Assembly: GCA_002862125.1 (NCBI GenBank)
Contig: PHSP01000003.1
Location: 744,001 to 808,000, forward strand
Reading direction: 5' to 3'
Origin: Methylobacter sp. KS41
Lineage (GTDB): Bacteria; Pseudomonadota; Gammaproteobacteria; Methylococcales; Methylomonadaceae
Length of the DNA stretch: 64,000 bases
The notes beneath the pieces were generated by a model. The model had not been told where the DNA came from, did not search any database, and saw only the letters and a program-made list of their open reading frames with translations. A program made the translations under genes and the position numbers. Of this stretch, positions 11,447 to 21,302 are shown piece by piece (the stretch's first letter is position 1; each line of letters opens with the position of its first letter).

Positions 11447-12639
11447 TGCGCCTGATTACGCTTTTATTCTGTTGTTTAGTTTTATCAGGTTGCGCTGCAT
11501 TCGATACCGTTAATGAGTCTATTTCGGGCATTTCAAATTACTTCCGCGGCGGTGAGGATAACTCCGAACCTCCGGCGGTTTTGGCCGAGTATACTCCTGA
11601 AATAAAGATCGAAGAGCGTTGGAAGGAAACAGTCGGTGAGGGAGCGGGCGAACAATCTTTAAAACTGGTCCCTGCAATTGGTTTTGGTAAAATACTGGCG
11701 GCAGATAGGGACGGCTTGGTGCAGGCCAGGGATTTGGATACCGGGCGCCTGATCTGGGAAGCGGAGACTGAGGTTCCTTTTTCCGCAGGTCCCGGTCTTG
11801 GGGCTGGAACCGTTATTTTGGGTTCCAGTGATGCGGACGTCATTGCTTTGAATAGTGAAAACGGCGAGGTGCTTTGGAAGTCCCAAGTGTCCAGCGAAGT
11901 GCTTTCCGTACCGGTTATTGCCAATGGCATTGTGGTCATTCGCACTGGCGATGGCGTGGTTATTGCCCTCAATGAAAAGAATGGCGTAAAACTGTGGAAT
12001 TACGAACTTAACGCACCCGCTTTAACTGTGCATGGGGTCGGCGCTCCCATAATTGTTGAGGATAATGTAATCGAGGGTTTCGATAACGGCAAATTGATGG
12101 CGTTGCGTTTAGCGGATGGCAAGTATGTATGGGAAACCAGCATCGTGATTCCCAAAGGACGTTCTGAAGTTGAAAGACTGGTGGATATTGATGTAGATCC
12201 AATAGATGTGGGAGGCGTGATTTTTATTGCGGGTTATCACGGTGGAACCGCCGCTGTTTCGGAGCTGGATGGTGATTTATTGTGGCGTAACGAAGCGGTT
12301 TCTTCCTATACCGGTTTGAGTCATGATTTCCGGCACCTTTATTTGACAGATATTTCCGATGATGTTCTACAGTTGGATCAGCGTAGCGGCGCGTCGTTAT
12401 GGAAACAAAAAGAATTGCATCAAAGAAAATTAACAGCGCCGGCAGTCTATGAAAATTATGCCGTGGTAGGTGACTTGGAAGGTTACGTGCATTGGTTGTC
12501 TACCAGCGACGGGAGACAGCTTGGCCGTATAAAAGTCGCCGATAGTGCAATAGACGCCCGGCCCGTCGTGGCAGGCGATACTGTTTATGTTTATGCAAAA
12601 GACGGCACGCTCGCCGCTTTAAAAATCCGGTCTATTTAA
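11446..12639 (+). CDS. bamB: Outer-membrane assembly lipoprotein BamB
   Basis: Periplasmic-facing lipoprotein of the BAM complex that inserts beta-barrel proteins. It has a signal peptide with lipobox LSGC (Cys 16) and then an eight-bladed propeller of repeated PQQ-like blades, with motifs such as [29 protein letters not shown] and [15 protein letters not shown]. The 397 aa length fits. It overlaps yfgM by one base and is followed six bases later by der, the canonical order. Confidence 0.95.
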   Translation: MRLITLLFCCLVLSGCAAFDTVNESISGISNYFRGGEDNSEPPAVLAEYTPEIKIEERWKETVGEGAGEQSLKLVPAIGFGKILAADRDGLVQARDLDTGRLIWEAETEVPFSAGPGLGAGTVILGSSDADVIALNSENGEVLWKSQVSSEVLSVPVIANGIVVIRTGDGVVIALNEKNGVKLWNYELNAPALTVHGVGAPIIVEDNVIEGFDNGKLMALRLADGKYVWETSIVIPKGRSEVERLVDIDVDPIDVGGVIFIAGYHGGTAAVSELDGDLLWRNEAVSSYTGLSHDFRHLYLTDISDDVLQLDQRSGASLWKQKELHQRKLTAPAVYENYAVVGDLEGYVHWLSTSDGRQLGRIKVADSAIDARPVVAGDTVYVYAKDGTLAALKIRSI

Positions 12640-12644
12640 ACGTT

Positions 12645-14039
12645 ATGTTACCAGTAATAGCCCTTGTTGGCCGTCCTAATGTTGGCAAGTCCACACTCTT
12701 TAATTATTTAACCCGGAGCCGGGAAGCCCTGGTCGCTGATTTTCCGGGCTTGACGAGAGACCGGCAGTATGGCCGGGTGAAGCACGGTGATCGTGCTTGC
12801 CTGGTTGTCGACACAGGCGGTATAGCCGATGATGCGGAAGGCATAGAAAGTTTTGCCCGGAAACAAGTGCAAATTGCTTTGGAAGAAGCGGACCTTGTAT
12901 TATTTATGGTCGATGCGCGCGAAGGACTCAGCGCTTCGGATAAAGTTATTGCCGATACCTTGAGAAAGCTGGATAAGCCGGTATTATTGGTCACCAACAA
13001 GGTTGACGGGATTGATGCCGCTATAGCGGCTTCGGACTTCTATTCGCTGGCTCTGGGCGAACCGGTGCAGATTGCCGCCTCACACGGCAGAGGCATACCG
13101 GAATTACTGGAAAGGGTTAACCGGCTATTGCCGCCCGATACTGAAGAAGTTATTGATGATGCCCGTAAAGGCATTGCCATCGCAGTAGTCGGGCGGCCTA
13201 ATGTCGGTAAATCAACGCTGGTTAACCGGTTGCTGGGTGAAGAAAGGGTTGTTGTATTTGATGAGCCCGGCACTACTCGCGATAGCATTTATATTCCTTT
13301 TGAACGCAATGGCAAACAGTTTACGTTGATTGATACCGCGGGGATGCGCCGCCGTTCCAGGGTTTCAGACACCATTGAAAAATTCAGTGTGATTAAATCG
13401 TTGCAAGCGATTGAAAAATCAAATGTTGTTATTTATCTAATTGATGCGAGGGAAGGCATTGCCGATCAGGATGCTCATCTGCTTGGCCTGGTGCTGGAGG
13501 CGGGGAGAGCTTTGATTATTGGTCTTAATAAATGGGATGGTTTAAATACAGAGCAAAAGGAAACAATCAAACGGCAGCTTGATGTAAAACTGTCCTTTCT
13601 TGATTTTGCCGAAAAGCATCCTATTTCCGCGCTGCATGGCAGCGGCGTAGGCAAATTGTTTGATGTCGTGCATAAATTATATGACTCGGCGATGCTTGAT
13701 ATGTCAACGCCCGTGCTGACCAGAATTCTGAAAGAAGCCACTGACGCCCATCAGCCTCCGATAGTAAATACGCGCCGTATCAAATTAAAATATGCGCATC
13801 AGGGCGGGCGAAATCCGCCAATTGTAGTGATTCATGGCGTACAGACGGATGCGTTGCCGGTTTCTTACAAGCGTTATTTGATTAATTATTTTCGTGACAA
13901 ACTAAAATTGTCGGGAACGCCGATACGCCTGGAGTTTAAGTCACCCGTCAATCCCTTTCACGGACAAAAAAAGAAACTTACCGATTGGCAAGTGCAAAAG
14001 CGTCAACGCTTGATGAAGCGGGTAAAAAGTAAGAAATGA
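12645..14039 (+). CDS. der: GTPase Der (EngA)
   Basis: Essential double-GTPase for 50S ribosomal subunit maturation. Two G domains are visible: GRPNVGKS at residues 9-16 and again at about 184-191, each followed by DTAG/DTGG and NKxD-type motifs (TNKVDG, LNKWDG). A C-terminal KH-like domain contains the conserved [18 protein letters not shown]. At 464 aa it is slightly shorter than the E. coli protein (490) and ends in a basic tail. Last gene of the hisS-yfgM-bamB-der run. Confidence 0.97.
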   Translation: MLPVIALVGRPNVGKSTLFNYLTRSREALVADFPGLTRDRQYGRVKHGDRACLVVDTGGIADDAEGIESFARKQVQIALEEADLVLFMVDAREGLSASDKVIADTLRKLDKPVLLVTNKVDGIDAAIAASDFYSLALGEPVQIAASHGRGIPELLERVNRLLPPDTEEVIDDARKGIAIAVVGRPNVGKSTLVNRLLGEERVVVFDEPGTTRDSIYIPFERNGKQFTLIDTAGMRRRSRVSDTIEKFSVIKSLQAIEKSNVVIYLIDAREGIADQDAHLLGLVLEAGRALIIGLNKWDGLNTEQKETIKRQLDVKLSFLDFAEKHPISALHGSGVGKLFDVVHKLYDSAMLDMSTPVLTRILKEATDAHQPPIVNTRRIKLKYAHQGGRNPPIVVIHGVQTDALPVSYKRYLINYFRDKLKLSGTPIRLEFKSPVNPFHGQKKKLTDWQVQKRQRLMKRVKSKK

Positions 14040-14047
14040 TTAGGGTG

Positions 14048-14094
14048 AAAGGAATAAGGTTAAAGGCGCAAGCTGCGAAGCCTCTTATTCCTTT
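14048..14094 (+). terminator. Long hairpin after der
   Basis: AAAGGAATAAG (14048-14058) pairs with CTTATTCCTTT (14084-14094), an 11-bp perfect stem. Downstream the spacer repeats CCTTTAACC units that can also pair with GGTTAAAGG inside the loop, giving alternative folds. Probable terminator between der and tpx. Confidence 0.6.
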
Positions 14095-14129
14095 TATCTT
14101 GCCCCTTTAACCTTTAACCTTTAATTTTT

Positions 14130-14624
14130 ATGGCGACTATTACATTTCAAGGCAAGCCGCTTCATACTTCCGGCGAATTGCCGGCTGTGGGCGGCAAGGC
14201 TCCGGATTTTTCACTGGTTAACAGTAGGTTAGCTGATGTGACGTTGGTAACGTATGCCGGTAAAAAGAAAGTGCTGAATATCGTACCCAGTCTGGATACG
14301 CCCACCTGTGCTGCTTCAACGCGTAAATTCAACGAGAAGGCGTCACATTTGTATAATACTGTAGTGCTGGTTATTTCCGCTGATTTGCCGTTTGCGCAAT
14401 GCCGGTTTTGCGAAGTGGAAGACTTAAAACACGTCATACCTTTATCAACATTCCGTTCAAATTTTGCCGTCGACTACGGGGTAAAGCTGGTTGACTCCGT
14501 TCTCGCCGGATTAACCGCCCGGGCGGTCATTATTATCGATGAGCATGACAACATCGTTTATACGCAATTGGTAGGCGAACTTGTTAACGAGCCCGATTAC
14601 GAAGGCGTGCTGGCTGCGCTTTAG
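14130..14624 (+). CDS. tpx: Thiol peroxidase Tpx
   Basis: Peroxiredoxin that reduces alkyl hydroperoxides and H2O2 using thioredoxin. The 164-aa protein has the peroxidatic Cys 60 in DTPTCAAS and the resolving Cys 94 in CRFCEVEDL, matching C61/C95 of E. coli Tpx; the catalytic surroundings NIVPSLDTPTC are intact. An extra Cys 91 sits three residues before the resolving one. It appears to be transcribed on its own after the der hairpin. Its ribosome-binding site is weak. Confidence 0.95.
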   Translation: MATITFQGKPLHTSGELPAVGGKAPDFSLVNSRLADVTLVTYAGKKKVLNIVPSLDTPTCAASTRKFNEKASHLYNTVVLVISADLPFAQCRFCEVEDLKHVIPLSTFRSNFAVDYGVKLVDSVLAGLTARAVIIIDEHDNIVYTQLVGELVNEPDYEGVLAAL

Positions 14625-14676
14625 TGATAAATAATCTCGATAAAATATAAATGCTCAAGTGTTCTATTTTCATTCA

Positions 14677-14806
14677 TTAGGGGCGTGTATGAATAGCTTG
14701 AGCAACTGTAGGAGGGCGAATTCATTCGCCCTGGGCGGATAAATCCGCCCCTACACAGAGCACATAATGTTTTATTGTTGATTTTATTTCATAGGGCATT
14801 CCTTAT
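14677..14806. repeat. MITE-like palindromic element, family A copy 1
   Basis: About 130 bp with terminal inverted repeats (left TTAGGGGCGTGTATGAAT, right ATTTCATAGGGCATTCCTTA). The core at 14708-14755 has an outer stem (GTAG...CTAC) enclosing two hairpins, GGGCGAATTCATTCGCCC and GGGCGGATAAATCCGCCC. Two further copies lie at 21.5 and 31.8 kb. No coding capacity, so it would be a non-autonomous element. Confidence 0.75.
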
Positions 14807-14941
14807 GAACGTGAATGTAAAACTGCTACATTTAAAAGCCTGCTTAGTGAGGGCGCGCTGTATTTGCTATTGAGCAGCCCATATAAGTTATTTTATCAAT
14901 GGGTCCGTCGGCTTAAAATAGGCGTTGCAATTGCTTCCTAT

Positions 14942-14951
14942 CTGGTATGAT
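14942..14951 (+). promoter_or_regulatory. Extended -10 promoter of the small secreted-protein gene
   Basis: TGGTATGAT carries the TGn extension plus a TATGAT -10 (14946-14951), 28 bases before the ATG at 14979. A GGAG ribosome-binding site lies at 14968-14971. An upstream TTGCAA is a weak -35 at short spacing, which an extended -10 can tolerate. Confidence 0.55.
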
Positions 14952-14978
14952 GCAAGTTAGTCAATTTGGAGAATAATA

Positions 14979-15437
14979 ATGAAATTTCTTAAATCGTTTG
15001 TTTTTGTTTTATTCGCAGCTTTAGCGTCTCCCGGTTTTGCAAATAATCAAAAAGTCGATAGTGACGGTTTTGATGTATTGCTTGAAATGCCAGTCAGAGC
15101 GTTTACTTTCGGTTCCATGATTGGTGGCTTTGGGATATTCGTTGCAATAAGTCCATTTACTGGCCTTATGACGATTCCGCCTCCCCATGATGCTTTTCCA
15201 AAGTTATGGGATTTCCTTGTGTGCCAACCGGCAAAATATACTTTTAGAAGGCCTATAGGCCAATACAGATATGATGAAGGCTGTCCTCCCAAGGGTCAAC
15301 CCGTTGTCTACCAGCCTGCGCCTCCTGTAGTAAAGACGCCAAAACCAGTGGTAACCGAACCCGAGCCCCCGGTTCAATATCCTCAGGATACCAATAAAAA
15401 GCTTGATTCCATTTTTAAAAAAGAGATGATGAAATAA
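14979..15437 (+). CDS. Small exported protein of unknown function
   Basis: 152 aa. A Sec signal peptide (about residues 1-21, hydrophobic core then GFA before NNQK) sends it out of the cytoplasm. A central hydrophobic Gly-rich stretch (residues 45-66) and the block VCQPAKYTFRRPIGQYRYDE follow; the last third is Pro-rich and low complexity (PAPPVVKTPKPVV). The 'KPA-YTF-RPLG'-like block recalls small envelope proteins seen in many proteobacteria, but I cannot name a function. Two Cys (in VCQP and EGCPP) could form a disulfide. Well-formed promoter and ribosome-binding site support it as a real single-gene unit. Confidence 0.75.
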   Translation: MKFLKSFVFVLFAALASPGFANNQKVDSDGFDVLLEMPVRAFTFGSMIGGFGIFVAISPFTGLMTIPPPHDAFPKLWDFLVCQPAKYTFRRPIGQYRYDEGCPPKGQPVVYQPAPPVVKTPKPVVTEPEPPVQYPQDTNKKLDSIFKKEMMK

Positions 15438-16073
15438 TTTTTGGGTTCGATTTTGATAAAACTGTATTTGCCTGAAGTAATACGCGCCTATTTAAGACTC
15501 CCTTTCGACTTGCTAAATGACTTTTTGTCAGGGTCCAAAAATTTTTATTCTGAAGCTATTTGGAATATAAATAAGGCAGCCGCGTGGCCGGGACGCTTGC
15601 CGGAATAAAGATATAACGCCTTATATTGGTTTCATGGTTGCAGCTGTTAAGAGCAAGGAATTGTCGCCGGAAGTAGTATAAGCCGGATTAAACCCCTTGG
15701 GGTCAAGCGTTTAAGCCTGATCGGCGCCTATTAACCTTGGAGGTGATAAACGCGTTGCATATAAAGCAGATTATGTTTTTTACTAGTGCCTGGAAGGGGA
15801 TTTTAGGTTCCCGCTGCTTCAGTAAAGTGCAAACCGATTCCGGATTAGGGTTGCTGTTGTAGGCATTTGGCAATGCTGAAAGCATTCTGCATTATGAATC
15901 GTATGGAAGGTTCATTGCCCTATAGGAAAATACGTAGTGTTTAGTTTTATTTATGTTCTGCTGATTACAAGCCTGTTAACGTCTAAGTAAAGCAGCCTAT
16001 AGCCGAAAAGATCGTTTAGGTAAAAGAGTTTTCAGTTTTTTAATAAGCTGCTTCCTATTTTAAATAGCAACTT
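15438..16073. other. Spacer without recognisable gene
   Basis: Part of a roughly 1.4-kb gene-poor stretch between the exported protein and tadD. Short open frames exist on both strands but have no ribosome-binding site or recognisable motif. I see no tRNA-like fold and no copy of the local repeats. Confidence 0.4.
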
Positions 16074-16157
16074 TTAATTATCTTTGTTCATTTTATAGCA
16101 GATATAAGCCAATTCACATGCAATAAAAAGCAATACAACGGTATCAAGAGTTATCAT
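16074..16157 (-). CDS. 27-aa single-pass membrane peptide
   Basis: Starts MITLDTVVLLFIACELAYIC and ends YKMNKDN: a short N-terminus, about 17 hydrophobic residues and a charged tail, so probably one membrane helix with a positively charged cytoplasmic end. An excellent ribosome-binding site (GATGAGGTGA) sits just before the ATG at 16157, and a near-consensus promoter lies 35-64 bases upstream. The size and layout resemble small membrane peptides such as KdpF, but there is no neighbouring kdp gene. I do not recognise the family. The strength of the expression signals is the main argument that it is real. Confidence 0.6.
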   Translation of the reverse strand: MITLDTVVLLFIACELAYICYKMNKDN

Positions 16158-16191
16158 AATTTCACCTCATCTTTTCGATATTAGAAGCTAG

Positions 16192-16221
16192 ATTAGAACA
16201 CCTAAGGCTATAAATTGTCAA
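16192..16221 (-). promoter_or_regulatory. Near-consensus sigma-70 promoter for the 27-aa peptide
   Basis: On the minus strand, a perfect -35 TTGACA (16216-16221) is followed after 18 bases by TCTAAT (16192-16197, five of six matches to TATAAT). Predicted start of transcription is near 16185, giving a leader of about 28 nt that ends in the GAGGTGA ribosome-binding site. Confidence 0.65.
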
Positions 16222-16832
16222 AGAAATTTGTAATTTACAGGTTGATTAATTTACTACCGCCATTGAATTATATTTTTAAAAGCGCGTAAGTTGATGATAG
16301 AAGCAGGGCAGTGCATTAGTTTGTCTAAGAATACCTAAAAAATTCAATAATTTGAGTATTTATGAGGAAGTATTTTAAATATCGGAATTGTTAACAGTGT
16401 TGAAAAATAAATCCCTATGAGATTATTTTCTCATCTGTTGCGCAAATGAATAAGCAGAAAGACCAAAGCAAATACAGCCGCGCACAATTGCCCGTCACTG
16501 GTACGCAGAAAATTCATGAAGTCAGCCGGTATTCGGGTAAGGAAATTAAAAAAAACATTTGTACCGATTAGCGCGCCATATTCTCCCATCATTTCTTATT
16601 TCCTCTTTACGAGATCAAATGTGTTTTTCCTGCTTATGCATAATCACTAATTTCAATAAGTTTTATTCTTTTACAACCTGCGGCTAGTCTGGTTTTTTGT
16701 TAAAGATGTTTTTGTGGCTGCAGCAAGTTTACTATCCAGTTTCCGAGATGCATTTTGACCGGCAGCGGTCCTTGTTTGTATTGCCTTAAACCCAGGAGAG
16801 AGAGCATTAAATTCAGGAACAAAAGGAGTCTT
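16222..16832. other. AT-rich spacer upstream of the small peptide and downstream of tadD
   Basis: No supported gene. A 41-codon open frame on the plus strand (16446-16571) lacks a ribosome-binding site. GAGATTATTTTCTC-like short palindromes occur around 16418-16434. Confidence 0.4.
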
Positions 16833-17747
16833 TTATTCGGGGGTTAACTTCGATAGCGTTTTAAGATTTTCCTGAGCTTTTGGGAAATAAACGGGAGATT
16901 CATCAATCGCTCTTCTAAGATATTCATCCGCCACATCGTACCGGCCGATCAGCATGCTTATATAGCCGACATTGTTATAGGAATCATAAACGGGCATTAT
17001 TCTATTAAAGAGAGCGACTGCATTCGAAAAATTGCCGTTTTTAATTTCAATCAGCGCCAGATTATGAATTGCGCGCTTGTAGCGGTTGTCATAGCTTAGT
17101 GCCTGATTAAAATAGTATTTTGCTTTGATTTCATCCCCGGACAGATAATACGAATAACCAAGATTATTTACCACCATCGGATTAGTTGGCTGTATTGCCA
17201 GAGCGGCCTGGTAATGGGCAATAGCCTCAGCGCTTTTACTTTCCAGGTCTGCAATTACGCCGAGCCCATTTTGGGCTTTCCAGTTATTGTTATTAAGCCT
17301 TACTGCGTTGGTAAGATAGTCTTTTGCCTTAGCGGTTTGACCGATTTCCAAAAAATACAAGCCCAGGTATTCATTGGCGGCCAGATTATTGCTGTCAATT
17401 GTTAAAATCTCCTGATATATTTTAAGCGCTAATTCAGGATGCTTGTTGCCGCTATGAATGGCGGCAATATTCTCAAGCGCTTTAATATTATGTTTGTTAA
17501 ATTGCAGGGTTTTGACGAAATAAAACAGGGCATTCTCTGACTTTCCTTCGTTTAATGCGGCTTCTGCCTTGGCGAAAGCCTGTTCTTCCGTTTTTACATC
17601 GGGGTCGAGCAAATTTAAAATATTTTCAGAACTGTTAAGGCTGTTTTCGTCCTGATTGGATTTAAAAGTATTTGGATTGCAAGCGCTGATAATAAATGTT
17701 GTTATACAACTGATGGCAAGAATACTGAATTTCTGGGATATTATCAT
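16833..17747 (-). CDS. tadD: Tad pilus TPR lipoprotein TadD
   Basis: 304 aa. Lipoprotein signal peptide with lipobox ISAC (Cys at residue 23), then at least six TPR repeats from about residue 50 to 290 (for example ALENIAAIHSGNKHPELALKIYQEILTI in part). In Tad systems TadD is an outer-membrane-linked lipoprotein needed for secretin RcpA assembly, comparable to PilW for type IV pili. It is the last gene of the minus-strand tad cluster, 17 bp after tadC. Confidence 0.88.
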   Translation of the reverse strand: MIISQKFSILAISCITTFIISACNPNTFKSNQDENSLNSSENILNLLDPDVKTEEQAFAKAEAALNEGKSENALFYFVKTLQFNKHNIKALENIAAIHSGNKHPELALKIYQEILTIDSNNLAANEYLGLYFLEIGQTAKAKDYLTNAVRLNNNNWKAQNGLGVIADLESKSAEAIAHYQAALAIQPTNPMVVNNLGYSYYLSGDEIKAKYYFNQALSYDNRYKRAIHNLALIEIKNGNFSNAVALFNRIMPVYDSYNNVGYISMLIGRYDVADEYLRRAIDESPVYFPKAQENLKTLSKLTPE

Positions 17748-17764
17748 ATTAAGTTAAAGTAGAA

Positions 17765-18718
17765 TTAGTGAGATAGCGCCTGGTAAATCGAAATAACAGC
17801 TGGCCCAAGGATAACGACAAAAATGCCTGGAAAGAAACAAAAAGCCAAGGGAAACATCATTTTAACAGCAAGTTTAGCCGCTTCTTCTTCAGCTTTCTGC
17901 ATGCGTTTATCTCTAAGATCTTCCGCGAAGACTCGTAAGGTATTGCCGATACTGGTGCCGAAACGCATGCTTTGGGCAAGCGCTGAAACCAGCCCGCGAA
18001 TTTCTTCCACGCCGGTTCTCGAGACCAGGTTTTTTAAAGCCTGCTCTCTGGCGACGCCGGCTCTTAATTCGGCATTGACCAGACCAAGTTCATAACCCAT
18101 GACTTCATTGCTTAACACCGTGTCTTTAGCAACCCGCTGCAGACCCGCATCCAAACCAAGGCCGGCTTCGGTACAAACGATTAGCTGATCAACCGCATCC
18201 GGAAAAGCGTTTCTGATAATCCGTTTTCTGGCATCAACTTTATTGTCAAGATAGAAGCTGGGAGCAATTAAGCCGAATAACAAGCCGGAACTGACAAATA
18301 GCAACAAGGCCATCGAAGATAACTGAGGCAGAAACGCCGTGCAAACCAGAAATATCAGGACAGGCAGGCAGGTTGTTAACAGGATTTTGATGCCGTAATA
18401 ATGGGATAAACTGTTTTTCTCATGATATCCCGCATGTAACAGGCGCTCACGGTCGTAGTTAAGGGTTTCGCCGGCTCTTTCCCTGATAACAAAGTAGCTG
18501 CCCAAATTTTGAGGCACATTCCGGAAGAATTTGTTTTTATGTTGATCGCCGGTCAGCTCATTTAAACGGGTCCTTACCGGGTTATACATGCCGATAAATA
18601 AAAAATAAAACGCCAATACCAAAGCAATGGCGGCGCTCGCGAATAAGATCATTACCAGCCGCTGACCCAAGACGGGGTCGCCGGATATGCCTAGGATAAA
18701 CTGAATAATACGATCCAT
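17765..18718 (-). CDS. tadC: Tad pilus inner-membrane platform protein TadC
   Basis: 317 aa GspF-type membrane protein. Membrane segments lie near residues 18-45, 110-155 and 290-312, and the GspF/TadC cytoplasmic core includes FPDAVDQLIVCTEAGLGLDA and VEEIRGLVSALAQSMRFGTS. With TadB it forms the platform that couples the ATPase TadA to Flp pilin polymerisation. It follows tadB after 9 bp. Confidence 0.93.
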   Translation of the reverse strand: MDRIIQFILGISGDPVLGQRLVMILFASAAIALVLAFYFLFIGMYNPVRTRLNELTGDQHKNKFFRNVPQNLGSYFVIRERAGETLNYDRERLLHAGYHEKNSLSHYYGIKILLTTCLPVLIFLVCTAFLPQLSSMALLLFVSSGLLFGLIAPSFYLDNKVDARKRIIRNAFPDAVDQLIVCTEAGLGLDAGLQRVAKDTVLSNEVMGYELGLVNAELRAGVAREQALKNLVSRTGVEEIRGLVSALAQSMRFGTSIGNTLRVFAEDLRDKRMQKAEEEAAKLAVKMMFPLAFCFFPGIFVVILGPAVISIYQALSH

Positions 18719-18727
18719 GGGAATGGC

Positions 18728-19702
18728 CTATATGTCGAAATTAATGAGTTTGCGTATCCAGAAAGCGCCGATCACCTGCAAAACAAGCCCGCCGCTAAGG
18801 ATCAGATGGCCTATTTCCGTATTGAATAAGGGTTTGACGTATTCAGGCGAAGTTATGGATATAGCCAAAAATACGATAAAAGGCAGCAGCGACAGCACCC
18901 ACGCCGACAGACGGTTTTCCGCGGTAATGGTTTTTACACGGCGTTGAAAGCGGAATCGTTTCCTTAAAAGATCGCTGATCTTGTCTAGCAATTCCGCCAG
19001 ATTGCCGCCGGTTTCCCGCTGAATCGAAATTGCAGCGGTGGCCGCGATTAAATTCGTGCTGGGCACCCGTATCAAAAGATAGTTAAAAGCTTCTTTAATA
19101 TCGCGCCCATAGTTGATTTCTTCAAAGGTAATGCCAAATTCCTTGGACAGGGGAGGCTGCATTTCTTCGGCAATATAATGCATTGTTTCATTAAATGGAT
19201 AGCCGGCGCGTAAGGCGCGGCTCATCATATCCAAAGCGTCGGGCAACTGCTCTTCAAACTGCTCAAGCCTTTTTTTACGGTCATTCTTAAGCTTTGATAT
19301 AGGGAGGAAGCCGGCAAACAGAACAGCCACGGGTGTTGCGAAGATATTGCCGGTAAAATACCAGGCTAATGCGCCTGCCAACGACGCAAGTCCAAGCATT
19401 GCAATAATAACCCGGTAAGAAGGATAGGACTTTCCGGCCTGTTCAAGTAAATCTTCGATTACCTTGCTGCCGGGTAAAGATTGCAGGGATCGTTCAAGAA
19501 AGGATAACTCGCGTAAATATTTTTGCCTGACCAGCGAATACTCGCCGCTGTTTCCGGTTTCGATGAGTTTACGAAGCCGTTGTTTAATCTTCCGGCTTTC
19601 CGTGGATTTGGTGCCGAATGATGGCACCATAATGACTTGAGAAAGCAGAAAAACAGCCCCGGAAACCAGAATTAAAAAGACAATGAGCGTGGATTGATCC
19701 AT
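18728..19702 (-). CDS. tadB: Tad pilus inner-membrane platform protein TadB
   Basis: 324 aa, GspF-type. An N-terminal membrane helix, a pair of helices around residues 98-135, the cytoplasmic T2SSF core with LPDALDMMSRALRAGYPF and IQRETGGNLAELLDKIS, and C-terminal helices. Ribosome-binding site AAGGA before ATG 19702. Eleven bases separate it from tadA; tadA-tadB-tadC-tadD form one transcription unit by spacing. Confidence 0.93.
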   Translation of the reverse strand: MDQSTLIVFLILVSGAVFLLSQVIMVPSFGTKSTESRKIKQRLRKLIETGNSGEYSLVRQKYLRELSFLERSLQSLPGSKVIEDLLEQAGKSYPSYRVIIAMLGLASLAGALAWYFTGNIFATPVAVLFAGFLPISKLKNDRKKRLEQFEEQLPDALDMMSRALRAGYPFNETMHYIAEEMQPPLSKEFGITFEEINYGRDIKEAFNYLLIRVPSTNLIAATAAISIQRETGGNLAELLDKISDLLRKRFRFQRRVKTITAENRLSAWVLSLLPFIVFLAISITSPEYVKPLFNTEIGHLILSGGLVLQVIGAFWIRKLINFDI

Positions 19703-19713
19703 GTAATTAATCC

Positions 19714-21120
19714 TTATAATGAGCTGATTGTTTGATCGATATATACGCCAAGATCAATATTAATGCCGCGTTGCTTCATGCGTTCGTGGAATCTTGGAAC
19801 TATGCCGGTTGAAAGATACCGGCCAATGATATTGCCGTTGTCATCGACGCCCCTGCGTTCATATTTGAAAATCTCCGACATGGTGATAACATCGCCTTCC
19901 ATGCTGTTGATTTCAGTAACGCTTACCACGCGTCTTTTGCCGTCTTCCATTCTTTCCAGCTGTATGACAACGTTTATTGCTGCCGCAATTTGCGCGCGAA
20001 TCGTTCTTACGGGCAAATCAAAGCCGGCCATTGTGACCATATTTTCAACACGGGACAGTCCATCGCGCGGGGTGTTTGCATGGATGGTCGTCAATGAGCC
20101 GTCATGACCCGTATTCATCGCCTGCAGCATATCGAAAGCCTCCTGTCCGCGCACCTCGCCGATAACAATACGGTCAGGCCGCATCCGCAAACTGTTTTTT
20201 ACCAGATCGCGCTGGGTGACTTCGCCTTTTCCTTCGATATTAGGGGGCCGGGTTTCCAGACGGACCAGATTATCCATTTTCAGTTGCAGTTCGGCTGAAT
20301 CCTCTATGGTCACAATACGTTCATTGTTAGGTATATTATTGGAAAGGGCGTTTAGCATCGTGGTTTTACCGGAACCGGTGCCCCCGGAAACCAGGATATT
20401 CAGTCTGACTTTAACCATGGAGGCAAACACATCGGCCATAGCCTGGCTTAAGGTGCCGATTGCAACCATATCCTGCAATTGCATTTTATCCTGGGTAAAG
20501 CGCCGTATGGATAATGAAGGTCCGTCAATCGCCAATGGCGGAATAATCGCATTGACACGGGAACCGTCCTTCAAGCGGGCGTCGACTAACGGAGATGATT
20601 CATCAATTCTCCGGCCGACGTTGGTTACAATCCGGTCAATCACTTTTAATAATTGAGCGTCATCTTTAAAGGTAATGGGTGTTTTTTCTAACTTGCCGAA
20701 ACGCTCAATAAAAACCGAGTTGTAGCCATTAACCAGTATATCGGCAATAGTCGGTTCATAAAGCAAAAGTTCCAGAGGACCGAAGCCTAGAATATCGTTA
20801 ACGATTTCATTGACAATTAATTGCCGGGTTCTGGCGATGACCGGTATCGATTCATCATCGATAATCCGGCGTGCTATTTCACTAATTTGTTTTTTCGCAT
20901 CCTCATTCGCCATTTTATTGATCAATGATAAATCAAGAATTTCCATCAGTTTTTGATGTATTTTTTCCTTGTATTCCAAATCCTTAGCGGTAAGGAGATC
21001 AAATACCAATGGCGGCATGGAGGGGTTTTCGGAATGGACATCACTTGCCGATAGTGATTTATTAAGCATTGGATCACCATCTTTGTTAGTGTAATTTTGA
21101 ATGCGGCTTTTTAGACTCAC
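19714..21120 (-). CDS. tadA: Tad pilus assembly ATPase TadA (CpaF)
   Basis: 468-aa secretion ATPase of the PulE/VirB11 class that powers Flp pilus assembly. Walker A GGTGSGKT at 246-253, Walker B region RIVIGEVRGQEAFDMLQAMN, and the CpaF hallmark NTGHDGSLTTIHANT. The N-terminal domain contains ILVNGYNSVFIERFGK. A GTG start at 21120 gives the full length; an in-frame ATG at 21069 is the alternative. It is separated from tadZ by about 980 bp of repeats, an odd break in a normally compact operon. Confidence 0.95.
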   Translation of the reverse strand: MSLKSRIQNYTNKDGDPMLNKSLSASDVHSENPSMPPLVFDLLTAKDLEYKEKIHQKLMEILDLSLINKMANEDAKKQISEIARRIIDDESIPVIARTRQLIVNEIVNDILGFGPLELLLYEPTIADILVNGYNSVFIERFGKLEKTPITFKDDAQLLKVIDRIVTNVGRRIDESSPLVDARLKDGSRVNAIIPPLAIDGPSLSIRRFTQDKMQLQDMVAIGTLSQAMADVFASMVKVRLNILVSGGTGSGKTTMLNALSNNIPNNERIVTIEDSAELQLKMDNLVRLETRPPNIEGKGEVTQRDLVKNSLRMRPDRIVIGEVRGQEAFDMLQAMNTGHDGSLTTIHANTPRDGLSRVENMVTMAGFDLPVRTIRAQIAAAINVVIQLERMEDGKRRVVSVTEINSMEGDVITMSEIFKYERRGVDDNGNIIGRYLSTGIVPRFHERMKQRGINIDLGVYIDQTISSL

Positions 21121-21302
21121 GATAGTTCTCTGGGTAATGATTGTTTAAAGTGTTCGAATAAACCTGATTGAATAGTTAAGGCTTATACATGCCGCAAGGG
21201 TTTTGTTTACAATAACAGCCTTGTTAATTACACCTCTAAATATAACTTCACCCGCGGCATAGCTATCCATGCAATAATTCTGCAAATATAAATAATGAGT
21301 TA

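Noticed and set aside
15703-15885. 60-codon minus-strand frame in the long spacer
   Set aside because: No ribosome-binding site, no promoter and no recognisable protein features.
16446-16571. 41-codon plus-strand frame
   Set aside because: No ribosome-binding site before the ATG; polar sequence without motif. Kept only as a remote possibility.
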